Source: Planctomycetota bacterium (GTDB lineage: Bacteria > Planctomycetota > B15-G4 > JADJEK01). From it: 57,165 nt of DNA. The translations under genes and the position numbers were made by a program. Positions within the stretch are counted from its first letter, which is position 1. Every line of letters starts with the position of its first letter. Location of the stretch: contig JADJEK010000018.1 of assembly GCA_016709145.1 (NCBI GenBank), positions 1 through 57,165 on the forward strand. The letters are read 5' to 3'. The notes under the pieces are model-generated. The model saw only the letters and a program-made list of their open reading frames with translations, searched no databases and was not told the DNA's origin. Shown piece after piece: positions 35,585 through 44,064 of this stretch.

Positions 35585-37423
35585 ATGGCCGTTCGTGACC
35601 GGTTTGTCATCGGCTCGACCGTGTGGGCGTTCGCGCTGTGCGTCGAGGCAGCGTCGGCGGCGCCGCAGTCGGTCGGTCACCTCGCGCATCCCGTGGTCGT
35701 GACCGCGGCAGGCGATGGCGTCGATGGCTCGATGCGCTCGGACGCCGGCCGGCAGCGCGGCACGGTGCAGAGCTCGCGCGACGCGAACGTCGCCGCACGA
35801 TGGTGGGTGAGTCTCGACCGCTGGGGGATCGAGGCGCGGACGCGCTACGAGGCGTCGATCCCGTCGAGCGGATTCCTCGAAGGCCTACCCGCTGCGCAGC
35901 GAATGCCCCAGCCCGGCGAAATCGAGGCGTTGGTCGGAGCCCTCGACCGGCTGACCGAACAGCCCGACGTCGAGATCGCGTCGCAGGCGATCATCGCGCT
36001 GGCTCGCACCGGCGCGGTCGGCAGCGCGGCTCTGCGGGAACGCGCACTCGCTCGATTCGGCGCAGCGGACTGCGAGGGCACGCGCGCGGCCGCCATCGCG
36101 CTCTGCATCGCCGACGATCCGGCCGCGCGTGCGGCCTTGCGATGGTTGGTCGACGCGGATCCGGCGGAAGCGCTGTCCCGCAAGCGGACGGCGCTCGCGC
36201 CCCGCGATCGTGCCTTCGCCGCGCTCGCACTCGGTGTGATCAGCGACGGTGCGGATCTCGATCGCCTGCTCGACCTGGCGTGTTCGAAGCTTGCGGATCG
36301 CGATCTGCGTGGCCTCGCGTTGCAAGGAGTCGCGCGGCTGATCGAACGCGACGGAGCGGCCAGGGGACGGGCGCTGCCGCGGCTCTACGCACTGTTGGAC
36401 GATGCGCGCGACTCGCGCTCGGTCCGGTCGCTCATGCCCGCCGTGCTCGTGCGTGGGGGTGAGCGCGACGCGGTCCTGCGCGTCGTCGCCGCGTTGCGCG
36501 AATCGACGACGATCGTCGAAGTCCGACGTGCTGCGGCGTTCGCGCTCGGCGGGGTCGTGCATTGCCGGCTGACGGCGGACGAGGACGACGCGTCCGTCTT
36601 GGTCGCCGTCACCACGCAATTGCTCCACAGCGCGCGGCTGGATCGCGATGCCGGCGTCCGCCAGGGCGCGATCGCGGCGCTGGACGCTTCGACGGCGATC
36701 GGTGCGGTCGACGCGCTGACCGCGCGCGCAGTCGCCGACTTCCATCGCCACGGCGTTGCCGACAACGGCGTGAACTCCGCGGACACGGCGTGTCGACTGT
36801 TGGCCGCAGGCCGGCACGCGAGCCGTGCCGTCGCCGAGCGCAGTGCGCTCGTGACCGGTCTCTGCCAGCGAGTTTCCGAGTCCGCGGATCCGGACGTCCG
36901 CGCCGCGGCCGCGCGCGCCCTCGGACTGTCGCTCGACGTCGCGGCGATCGACACGCTGCGTCAGCGGCTCGGTGCCGAAGCCGATCCCGCGGTGACCGCA
37001 GCGATCATCGACGCGCTCGGGTCGCTGCATGACTTCCCTTCGCGCGGGACGATCGAGCGACTCAGCCTCGCCGCCGTGGATCCGCGAGTGCGCATCGCAG
37101 CCGCGCGCGCGACCGCGCTGCTCGCCGGTCCGCACACGGTCGACGTGCTCCTGCGCGCCTTCGACGCGGCGCGGGACGAGCGCGAGCGGATGGCGGTGGC
37201 TCGAGCCCTCGGCGCGCTCGGCGACGCGCGGGCATTGGCTCCGCTCGAGCACATCGCGTTCGATCCGTCCCGTTCGCGGGTTGCGCGAGCCCAGGCCGTT
37301 CTGGCGCTCGGGCTCGTCGTCGATCCCACGGCCGGCGAAGGACTCGATGCGCTGCGCGCCGGCGTACTCGCGTCGGATGCTCCGGACGCGGTGCGCGAAT
37401 GGCTCGCGTTCGAGCGGCCTTGA
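35585..37423 (+). CDS. Exported HEAT-repeat protein
   Basis: A 612-residue protein consisting almost wholly of alpha-helical HEAT/PBS-lyase-type repeats, for example IASQAIIALARTGAVGSAALRERAL, VRQGAIAALDASTAIGAVDAL, VRAAAARALGLSLDVAAIDTL and ERMAVARALGALGDARALAPL. A signal sequence is present: FVIGSTVWAFALCVEAASAAP. Such solenoids mediate protein-protein contacts, so an envelope scaffold role is reasonable, but no partner is visible. GGAGGG at 35575-35580 fixes ATG 35585; an upstream open stretch is not supported. The gap of about 295 bases before it includes the ruined start of the kinase pseudogene. Confidence 0.83.
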   Translation: MAVRDRFVIGSTVWAFALCVEAASAAPQSVGHLAHPVVVTAAGDGVDGSMRSDAGRQRGTVQSSRDANVAARWWVSLDRWGIEARTRYEASIPSSGFLEGLPAAQRMPQPGEIEALVGALDRLTEQPDVEIASQAIIALARTGAVGSAALRERALARFGAADCEGTRAAAIALCIADDPAARAALRWLVDADPAEALSRKRTALAPRDRAFAALALGVISDGADLDRLLDLACSKLADRDLRGLALQGVARLIERDGAARGRALPRLYALLDDARDSRSVRSLMPAVLVRGGERDAVLRVVAALRESTTIVEVRRAAAFALGGVVHCRLTADEDDASVLVAVTTQLLHSARLDRDAGVRQGAIAALDASTAIGAVDALTARAVADFHRHGVADNGVNSADTACRLLAAGRHASRAVAERSALVTGLCQRVSESADPDVRAAAARALGLSLDVAAIDTLRQRLGAEADPAVTAAIIDALGSLHDFPSRGTIERLSLAAVDPRVRIAAARATALLAGPHTVDVLLRAFDAARDERERMAVARALGALGDARALAPLEHIAFDPSRSRVARAQAVLALGLVVDPTAGEGLDALRAGVLASDAPDAVREWLAFERP

Positions 37424-37493
37424 TCGGACCTCGCCACGGCGTGTCGTCGCGAATCGTCGATAGCATGCGGCCCGATCAGGACGGAGCGACCGC

Positions 37494-38618
37494 ATGGACG
37501 AGGCGCGATCGGACGACGAAGCCAACGTGAGGCGCGGCGCGATGCGCCGGCCGAACAAGCCCATCGGCGCCTCGCCCGGCCTGCTGGTCGCGCCACCCGA
37601 CGCCAAACGGACGCGCGTCCGCGTGATCGGCTACGGCCCCGATTCGGTCGAGGAAGTCGTCGACGCCCGATGCGAGGACGTCGAGCGCATGTGCGGCCGT
37701 CACGCCGTGCTGTGGATCAACGTCGACGGCTTGGCCGACATCGACCGGTTGCGACGTATCGGCAAGCAGTTCGCGATCCACGACCTCGCGCTCGAGGACG
37801 TGTTGGCGTCGCATCACCGCGCGAAGTGGGAGAGCTTCGACGACTACGACTTCCTCGTGCTGCGCATGCCCGAGCACGTCGAAGGCGGCGCGCTGCACAC
37901 CGATCAGCTCTCGATCTTCTCGGGCACGAACTTCGTGCTGACGTTCCAGCAGCACCACGGCGACTGCTTCGACCTCGTGCGCGAGCGCATTCGTGGCGGC
38001 AAGGGGCGCATCCGCGGTTGGGGGCCGCGCTACCTGCTCTACGCGTTGCTCGACGCGGTGGTGGACTCCTACTACCCCGAACTCGAAGCGATCGGCGAGC
38101 AGATCGAGGAGCTCGAGGACGACGTGCTCGTCGACTCGAAGCGAGTCAGTCACGCGCGCATCCACGAAGTGCGACGCGACCTGCTGCAACTGCGTCGAGG
38201 CGTGTGGCCGCTGCGTGAGATCCTGCACGAAATCGATCGACAGCCCGAGCGCGCGAGCCCGCTCGACCTCAGTCCGTACTTCCGCGACTGCTACGACCAC
38301 GTGGTCGAGTTGATCGACCTGATCGAAACGTACCGCGATCTCGCCGCCGGCTTGATGGAGGTCTACGTCTCCGTCGTCGGCAACCGCATGAACGAGATCA
38401 TGAAGGTGCTGACGATCATCGCGACGATCTTCATCCCGCTGACGTTCATCGCCGGTGTGTACGGCATGAACTTCGATCCCGCTGCCGGGCCCTGGAGCAT
38501 GCCCGAGCTGCGCTCGCCGCTCGGTTACGTCATCTGCCTCGCCGTGATGGCGATCAGTGCGATCGGCATGCTGATCTGGTTCAAGCGTCGCGGCTGGCTC
38601 GGTCGTCGCGAGACCTGA
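37494..38618 (+). CDS. corA: CorA-type Mg2+/Co2+ transporter
   Basis: A 374-residue inner-membrane divalent-cation channel, longer by its basic N-terminal 40 residues than typical CorA. The N-terminal alpha/beta funnel domain has LWINVDGLADIDRLR, HDLALEDVLASHHRAKWESFDDYDFLVLRMP and the long stalk helix (YYPELEAIGEQIEELEDDVLVD). The first membrane helix ends in the invariant G324-M325-N326 motif (GVYGMNF), and the second is YVICLAVMAISAIGMLIWF; the tail is basic (KRRGW). GGAG at 37483-37486 precedes ATG 37494. No magnesium-responsive leader was seen. Confidence 0.95.
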   Translation: MDEARSDDEANVRRGAMRRPNKPIGASPGLLVAPPDAKRTRVRVIGYGPDSVEEVVDARCEDVERMCGRHAVLWINVDGLADIDRLRRIGKQFAIHDLALEDVLASHHRAKWESFDDYDFLVLRMPEHVEGGALHTDQLSIFSGTNFVLTFQQHHGDCFDLVRERIRGGKGRIRGWGPRYLLYALLDAVVDSYYPELEAIGEQIEELEDDVLVDSKRVSHARIHEVRRDLLQLRRGVWPLREILHEIDRQPERASPLDLSPYFRDCYDHVVELIDLIETYRDLAAGLMEVYVSVVGNRMNEIMKVLTIIATIFIPLTFIAGVYGMNFDPAAGPWSMPELRSPLGYVICLAVMAISAIGMLIWFKRRGWLGRRET

Positions 38619-38648
38619 CCGGAAGCTCGTCGTCGTGCCCGCGCCGCG

Positions 38649-38693
38649 GCCGCCTTGGCTGCCTTGGCCGCCCTGGCTGCCCTGGCTGCATTG
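38649..38693. repeat. Five tandem 9-bp repeats
   Basis: Units GCCGCCTTG, GCTGCCTTG, GCCGCCCTG, GCTGCCCTG and GCTGCATTG follow directly after corA and end 144 bases before the response-regulator gene. The period of nine bases with alternating C/T at position three suggests slippage expansion. No coding role is likely. Confidence 0.8.
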
Positions 38694-38837
38694 GCCGGCT
38701 GTTACGGTGCGTTGACGCGCTGGGCGCCGTCGGGACCCGATGCTGCCGGATCGCGTCGGCGGGGTAATCTCCCGCGGCCGGCGCGTGCGGGAGCTCCGTG
38801 AGGGACTCCGCGACGTCGAAGCCCGGGGGTGAGTGCG

Positions 38838-39551
38838 ATGGATGCGAAGCGTTCGGTGCTGGTGATCGAAGACGACGAAGCGATCCGATTCGGCGTCGTC
38901 GACGCGCTCGAGGCCGAAGGCTTCACCGCGCACGAGGCGAAGGACGGGATCGAAGGCGCGTCGATGGCCGTGCGTGGCCATTTCGACCTCGTGCTGCTCG
39001 ATCTCGGCCTGCCGAAGAAGGACGGCATGGACGTGCTGCGCGAGGTGCGCGCGGCTCGGCCGAAGCTGCCCATCATCGTGCTGACGGCGCGCGGCCAAGA
39101 AGAAGACCGCGTCCGCGGCCTCAAGCTCGGTGCCGACGATTACGTGGTGAAGCCGTTCTCGGCCAAGGAACTGCTCGCGCGCATCGAGGCCGTGTTGCGC
39201 CGCAGTTGCGAACGACCGCTCGATCTCGAGCGCGTGCGCTGCGGCACGGTCACGATCGACTTCCCGCGCGCCGAAGTGCGGCACAAGAGCGGCGAGCGCT
39301 TCGAGCTGTCGGAGCGCGAGGCCGAGTTGTTGCGCTTCCTGATCAAGAACGCGGGACGCGTGGTGTCGCGCGACGAGCTGCTGCAAGACGTCTGGCGCGT
39401 CGATCCGCGCGGCGTCGAGACGCGCACGATCGACATGCACGTCGTGCGTCTGCGCGAGAAGTTGAAGGACGACTCCGAGCAGCCGCGCTTCGTGCTGACC
39501 GTGCGCGGCCGCGGCTACATGTTCGCGGAGCGCTTGGACGAGCGCGAATGA
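38838..39551 (+). CDS. OmpR/PhoB-type response regulator
   Basis: A 237-residue transcription factor. The receiver domain has the acidic pair (VIEDDEAIR), phosphoacceptor D55 (LLDLGLPKKDG), the switch Thr (IVLTARGQEED) and Lys (YVVKPF). A winged-helix OmpR-type DNA-binding domain follows (ELSEREAELLRFLIKNAGRVVSRDELL, HVVRLREKLKDD, VRGRGYMF). ATG 38838 is preceded by GGGTGAG; GTG 38829 in frame is an alternative. Its stop overlaps the kinase start by four bases, so the two form a co-translated pair. Binding sites could not be identified. Confidence 0.93.
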   Translation: MDAKRSVLVIEDDEAIRFGVVDALEAEGFTAHEAKDGIEGASMAVRGHFDLVLLDLGLPKKDGMDVLREVRAARPKLPIIVLTARGQEEDRVRGLKLGADDYVVKPFSAKELLARIEAVLRRSCERPLDLERVRCGTVTIDFPRAEVRHKSGERFELSEREAELLRFLIKNAGRVVSRDELLQDVWRVDPRGVETRTIDMHVVRLREKLKDDSEQPRFVLTVRGRGYMFAERLDERE

Positions 39552-41329
39552 AGCCGTGGCGCATCTGGCTGGTGTTCGCGATCTGCGTGACGCTGGTCGG
39601 CGGCGCGATGGGCTTCGTCACCTTGAAGCTGCTGCGCCTCGATCGGGATCAGGCGCAGACGCGCGAGCGCGCGCGGCTCGAAGAACTGGCGCGGCTCGCG
39701 CTGTACCGCATGGATTCGTTGCTGTTCCCGATCCTCGCGGTCGAGAGCAAGCGCCCGTACTTCGAGTACTCGGCGACGTACGCGCCCGATCGTGCATACG
39801 GCAACTTGTTCCGGGCCGCGCGCGAGAGCGAGCGCGAAGTCCCATCGCCGCTGTTGCAGATCCAGCCGATGTACCTGCGCTTGCACTTCCAGGTGCATCA
39901 GGACGGCGCGATCACGTCCCCCCAGGTTCCCGAACCGGAGAAGCGCGAGGTCTTCGTCGAGCGCGGCGTGATCGACGCCGGTCGAGTCGAGGCGTGCGCC
40001 GCGCGCCTGTCGGAGTTGGAGCGCGTGCTGAAGTCCGATCCGCGTTGGAACACGTTGTTCGAAACGCATCGGCCCGATCCCGCGGCGGCCGCGCCGAAAC
40101 CGCCGACGAGCGCGCAAGACGTCGCGTCCGCGTCGGCCGACGACGCCGACTTCGCGCAGAACCTCGTCGAGTTCCAGAACCGGCAGCAGGCGCGCGCGGA
40201 GATGCAGCGCAATGCGTCGAAGCTCGATCCTTCCTCGGCGACGTCCCAGATCGCCGGAGCGCCGGCGGTCGTGCTCGACGAGTTCCAACCGGCGTGGATC
40301 GGACGCGAGTTGTTGCTCGTGCGCCGCGTGCGCGTCGGTGGAGCTACGTACGTCCAGGGCTGCTGGCTCGATTGGGAAGCGATCCGCACGGACTTGCTCT
40401 CGCGCATCCGCGATCTGTTGCCGAACGCGAAGTTGGTGCCGTTGCAAAAAGCGTCGCGCGCGAATCCCGAGCATCAACTTGCCGCGCTGCCGGCCGCGCT
40501 CGTGCCGGGGCGCATCGCGCGCAGCGAAGCGTCGTTGGCGACGCCGTTGTTCTTCTCGTTGTCGCTCGCGATCGGCTCGGCGTTGGTCGCGGCCGTGGCC
40601 GTCGCGTTGTTGCTGTTCGTGATGATCTCGTTCAACGAGCGGCGCGCGGCTTTCGTGTCGACCGTGACGCACGAACTGCGCACGCCGTTGACCTCGCTGC
40701 GCTTGATGTCCGATCTGCTGCTGCAAGCGCGCGCCGACGACCCGGTCAAACGCAAGCGCTACCTGGAGACGCTGCAGCGCGAGGCCGCTCGTCTGTCGCA
40801 CCTGGTCGAGAACGTGCTCGCGTACTCACGCCTCGAAGCCGACCGCAGCGAGCGTCGCCGTGAGACCCTGCGTCTCGACGCTCTGCTCGAACGCACGCTC
40901 GAGCGGTGTCGCGAACGCGCGGGTCGAGGCGGCATGGAGCTCGACGTGCGCATCGAGCCCGAACTCCTCGCACGCTCCGTGCGAGCGGATCCGGCCGCGG
41001 TCGAGCAGATCCTGTTCAACTTGGTCGACAATGCGTGCAAGTACGCGGGCGACGCGCACGAGCGTCGCATCGAGCTGAGTGGTCGCGCGGAGGCCGCGGC
41101 GATCGCGCTGCGCGTGCGCGACTTCGGTCCGGGTGTCGATGCGGCGCAGCACGCGCGGCTGTTCCACGCGTTCCAACGCGCGAAGGACGGCGAAGTGCGC
41201 GGGGTGCCGGGGGTCGGGCTCGGCTTGGCCTTGTCGCGGCGATTGGCGCGCGCGATGGGGGGCGAGTTGCGACACGACGACGAAGTCGATCGAGGTGCGG
41301 CGTTCCTTCTGCGCCTGCCGACCGCTTGA
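39548..41329 (+). CDS. Sensor histidine kinase with large periplasmic domain
   Basis: Partner kinase of the preceding regulator, 593 residues. TM1 is at about 7-28 and TM2 at about 331-358 (ATPLFFSLSLAIGSALVAAV), enclosing some 300 periplasmic residues, larger than usual. That domain contains an Ala/Pro-rich spacer with low complexity (PDPAAAAPKPPTSAQ) and no family I recognise. The cytoplasmic part has H375 (VTHELRTPLTSLRLMSDLLL), N box (NLVDNACKYAG), G1 (DFGPGVD) and a degenerate G2 (GVGLGLALSRRL) and ends MGGELRHDDE. The ATGA overlap with the regulator indicates coupling. The signal it senses is unknown. Confidence 0.9.
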   Translation: MKPWRIWLVFAICVTLVGGAMGFVTLKLLRLDRDQAQTRERARLEELARLALYRMDSLLFPILAVESKRPYFEYSATYAPDRAYGNLFRAARESEREVPSPLLQIQPMYLRLHFQVHQDGAITSPQVPEPEKREVFVERGVIDAGRVEACAARLSELERVLKSDPRWNTLFETHRPDPAAAAPKPPTSAQDVASASADDADFAQNLVEFQNRQQARAEMQRNASKLDPSSATSQIAGAPAVVLDEFQPAWIGRELLLVRRVRVGGATYVQGCWLDWEAIRTDLLSRIRDLLPNAKLVPLQKASRANPEHQLAALPAALVPGRIARSEASLATPLFFSLSLAIGSALVAAVAVALLLFVMISFNERRAAFVSTVTHELRTPLTSLRLMSDLLLQARADDPVKRKRYLETLQREAARLSHLVENVLAYSRLEADRSERRRETLRLDALLERTLERCRERAGRGGMELDVRIEPELLARSVRADPAAVEQILFNLVDNACKYAGDAHERRIELSGRAEAAAIALRVRDFGPGVDAAQHARLFHAFQRAKDGEVRGVPGVGLGLALSRRLARAMGGELRHDDEVDRGAAFLLRLPTA

Positions 41330-41337
41330 ATCGCGGG

Positions 41338-42204
41338 ATGGAAACCTGGATCGAAGTCGATGTGCGCGTGCCCGAGGGACTCGAAGAGCTCGCGGCCGAG
41401 GCGCTGCTCGCTGCGCCGCTGACCGGGCTCGAACTCGCGCCGGGGCGGCTGCGGAGTTATTTCCTGGCCGTGAACGACTCCGAAGCGGTGCGCGCGGGGA
41501 TGCTCGCGCGCGTCGCTGCCGCGGTCGAGCGTTCGGGCCTCGGACGAGCGTGCGACGTCGACGCGACGTTCAAGACCATGAAGCCGATCGACTGGAACGT
41601 GGTCTGGCGCGAGTCCCTGCGCCCGTTCCGCGTCGGACCGTTCGCGGTCGTTCCCCACGATTTCGCGGGAACGGTGCGTCCGACCGACGTGGTGCTGAAG
41701 CTCGAGCCGGGTGGTTCGTACGGCACCGGCCGGCACCCGAGTACGCGATTCGCGCTGCGCTACCTCGCGCGCTCGCTGCGTCCAGGTGATCGCGTGCTCG
41801 ATGCCGGCTCGGGGTCCGGGATCCTCGCGGTCGCCGCGGCGAGGCTCGGTGCGCGCGAAGCGCTCGGCTTCGACGTCGATCCGAATGCGGTTCCGAGCGG
41901 CGAGGAATTGGCCGAACGCAACGGAGTGGCGCAGCGGTGCCGGTTCGTTTGCGGTGATTTCGGCGTGCTGGCCGCGGCCGACACGGCGTTCGACGTCGTC
42001 CTCGCGAACTTGCACGCCGATCTGCTGCAAGCGCATGCGGGTGATCTCGCGGCGCGCATGCGCAAGGGCGGCGCGTTGATCGCGAGCGGCATCCGTGTCG
42101 AAGAGGACGAGCGTACGCGGCTGGCGTTCGCGGCTGCGGGGATCACCGTGCACGCGACGATGCGCGGTCGGAAGTGGATGGCGATGTCGGGGACGCGTTC
42201 GTAG
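41338..42204 (+). CDS. prmA: Ribosomal protein L11 methyltransferase PrmA
   Basis: Class I SAM-dependent methyltransferase that trimethylates bL11, 288 residues. The SAM pocket is clear: LEPGGSYGTGRHPSTR (the PrmA-specific GTGxHxTT-like segment), VLDAGSGSGILAVAAARLGAREALGFDVDPNAV (motif I and II, given here in separate parts GSGSGILA and FDVDPNAV) and the catalytic VLANLHADLL. The N-terminal domain (about 1-110) is the L11-recognition module. ATG 41338 starts eight bases after the histidine-kinase stop; no strong ribosome site is seen, so translational coupling is possible. A cluster of three tRNA genes follows on the opposite strand. Confidence 0.88.
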   Translation: METWIEVDVRVPEGLEELAAEALLAAPLTGLELAPGRLRSYFLAVNDSEAVRAGMLARVAAAVERSGLGRACDVDATFKTMKPIDWNVVWRESLRPFRVGPFAVVPHDFAGTVRPTDVVLKLEPGGSYGTGRHPSTRFALRYLARSLRPGDRVLDAGSGSGILAVAAARLGAREALGFDVDPNAVPSGEELAERNGVAQRCRFVCGDFGVLAAADTAFDVVLANLHADLLQAHAGDLAARMRKGGALIASGIRVEEDERTRLAFAAAGITVHATMRGRKWMAMSGTRS

Positions 42205-42253
42205 CGGCTTCATCGCCGCCCGTGGGTCGTCGCGCGTCGCGCGAAGCGAAGAA

Positions 42254-42329
<76 letters not shown>

Positions 42330-42483
42330 ACTCGTCGCGACCGCGTTTCGTCCTGAGGACGAAAGCGCGAGGTTTTACGGACTTGCCGCCGGCAGTTCAA
42401 GGGATCAACGCGCACGGACCTCGGACGGATCGTCGCGGAGCATGGTGCGTGGGGGCACTCACGTCGGACGTCGTGGAGTTCGT

Positions 42484-42560
42484 TGGTACGCCCGGCAGGA
42501 CTCGAACCTGCAACATCCAGCTTCGAAGGCTGGCGCTCTATCCAGTTGAGCTACGGGCGC
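42484..42560 (-). tRNA. tRNA-Arg (TCG)
   Basis: 77 bases including an encoded CCA (42484-42486). The acceptor GCGCCCG pairs with CGGGCGT. The loop CTTCGAA between CCAGC and GCTGG gives anticodon TCG. It is separated by 154 bases from tRNA-Lys and 57 from tRNA-His. Confidence 0.95.
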
Positions 42561-42617
42561 GCTTCGCGAAGCCGACGGGCGGGATCGCGTTCTTCGCGAC
42601 CCCGCCCGACGTCGATT

Positions 42618-42695
42618 TGGGGTGAGCAACGGGATTCGAACCCGCGACCCGCAGAGCCACAGTCTGCTGCTCTAACCAACTGAGCTATGCCCACC
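42618..42695 (-). tRNA. tRNA-His (GTG)
   Basis: The anticodon loop CTGTGGC between GCAGA and TCTGC gives GTG. The acceptor GTGGGCA pairs with TGCTCAC; the extra 5' G at position -1 (base 42695) faces the discriminator C, as expected for histidine tRNA. CCA is encoded at 42618-42620. Confidence 0.95.
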
Positions 42696-42812
42696 GTGTG
42701 ACTGGATTGCGTTCCCGAGCCTGGGATGTGTTGCGGACAGCACCTTCGGCCCGGACGCGAACCGGGGACGATACCATCCGCCTCCGATCGATCAATGCCG
42801 CGGAGGGTGTCC

Positions 42813-43928
42813 GTGTCGGGGTCCGACGAAATTCACCGGCTGCTCGGCCGGAACCCGACCGCGGCCGCGTTCGCGCCGGGCCGCGTCAATCTGATCGGCG
42901 AGCACGTCGACTACCACGACGGCGTCGTGTTGCCGGCCCCGCTCGAGCAGGGCACCTGGGTCGGGATCGCGCCTCGCGCCGATGGATCGGTCGACTGCGT
43001 GAGCTCGCGGTTCGGACGGGTCGGCCCTCATCGTGTGACGCCGTTCGCGCGCACGGACGACTTCTCGATCTACCCGCTGGCACTGGTCGCGGCGCTGCGT
43101 GAGCGAGGCATCGACGTCCCCGGGTTCACGCTCGCCGTGCATGGCGATCTGCCGATCGGCGGCGGCGTGTCGTCGTCGGCGTCGCTGCTCGTCGCCTGCG
43201 CGCGCGCGATCGACGCGTGGTTGGGACTCGGACTCGATGCGGCCACGCACGCCGCGCTCGCGCACCGCGCCGAGCGCGAATACGTCGGCGTCGCCTGCGG
43301 CACGATGGATCAGACCGTCGCGGCACTCGGGCGCGCGGGTTGCGCACTCCGACTCGACTGCCGCACCGGTGCGACCGAGTCGATCCCGCTGCCGCGCGAA
43401 CGTGTCGCCGTGGTCGTCGTGGATTCGGGCACGCGGCGCGCCCTGCAAGACGGTCGCTACAACGCGTGCGTCGCCGAGTCCGGCGTGGCCTCGCGCTGGT
43501 TCGCGGCGCGGCGCGGCGGGATCACGGCATTGCGCGACGTCAGCGCGTCCGATCTCGCGGCGGCCGCAGGGCGACTCGATGCGATCGCGCTACGTCGCGC
43601 GCGCCACGTCGTCGAGGAGATCGCGCGCGTCGACGCATTCGTCGCGGCATTGCGTGCAGGCGACGACGCGCGCTGCGGCTCGTTGCTCGACGCATCGCAC
43701 GCGTCGTTGCGCGATCTCTACGAAGTGTCGACGCCGCAACTCGACGCGCTCGTCGGAGAATGCCGCGCGATCGACGGCGTGTTCGGCGCACGCTTGACCG
43801 GCGCCGGGTTCGGCGGCGCGATCGTGGTGTGGTGCCGGCGCGACGCCGTGGAGCGCCTGGAGCGCGAGGCGTTGCCGCGCGCGCAGCAACGCAACGGCAT
43901 CGCGCCGCGAGTCCTCGCGATGCTGTGA
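42813..43928 (+). CDS. galK: Galactokinase
   Basis: GHMP-family kinase that makes galactose-1-phosphate, first enzyme of the Leloir pathway; 371 residues. Motif 1 GRVNLIGEHVDYHDG is the galactokinase signature, motif 2 PIGGGVSSSASL is the ATP-binding loop, and motif 3 LTGAGFGGAIVV is at the C-terminus. The catalytic Asp is D166 (CGTMDQ). GGAGGG at 42802-42807 favours GTG 42813 over GTG 42807. No galT or galE gene lies beside it in the window, so the rest of the pathway must be elsewhere. Specificity for galactose rather than another sugar is inferred from motif 1. Confidence 0.88.
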   Translation: MSGSDEIHRLLGRNPTAAAFAPGRVNLIGEHVDYHDGVVLPAPLEQGTWVGIAPRADGSVDCVSSRFGRVGPHRVTPFARTDDFSIYPLALVAALRERGIDVPGFTLAVHGDLPIGGGVSSSASLLVACARAIDAWLGLGLDAATHAALAHRAEREYVGVACGTMDQTVAALGRAGCALRLDCRTGATESIPLPRERVAVVVVDSGTRRALQDGRYNACVAESGVASRWFAARRGGITALRDVSASDLAAAAGRLDAIALRRARHVVEEIARVDAFVAALRAGDDARCGSLLDASHASLRDLYEVSTPQLDALVGECRAIDGVFGARLTGAGFGGAIVVWCRRDAVERLEREALPRAQQRNGIAPRVLAML

Positions 43929-43931
43929 GGC

Positions 43932-43955
43932 GGTCCCGCTCGACTCCGCGGGACC
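43932..43955 (+). terminator. Hairpin after galactokinase gene
   Basis: An 8-bp perfect stem (GGTCCCGC, 43932-43939, with GCGGGACC, 43948-43955) and 8-base loop begin three bases after the galK stop. No T-run follows, so termination efficiency is uncertain. Confidence 0.45.
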
Positions 43956-44064
43956 CACGCGGACGGCGAGCCGGAACCCGCGGCCCGCGTTGTCACCGAG
44001 GCGTGCGCGGGCGGCTACAGTGCTGCCGCCGGAGCAACGTCCATAGGAAGGTTGGGAGTCGACC

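Noticed and set aside
37494..38618. Mg2+-riboswitch-type leader upstream of corA
   Set aside because: Only about 70 bases separate corA from the previous stop and no matching stem set is visible.
42383..42683. Short plus-strand proteins such as RTRTCNIQLRRLALYP
   Set aside because: They are translations of the tRNA-Arg and tRNA-His genes, a common annotation error.
43990..44021. Sigma-70 promoter for the gene at 44065
   Set aside because: TTGTCA and TACAGT are present but 20 bases apart, beyond the normal 16-18.
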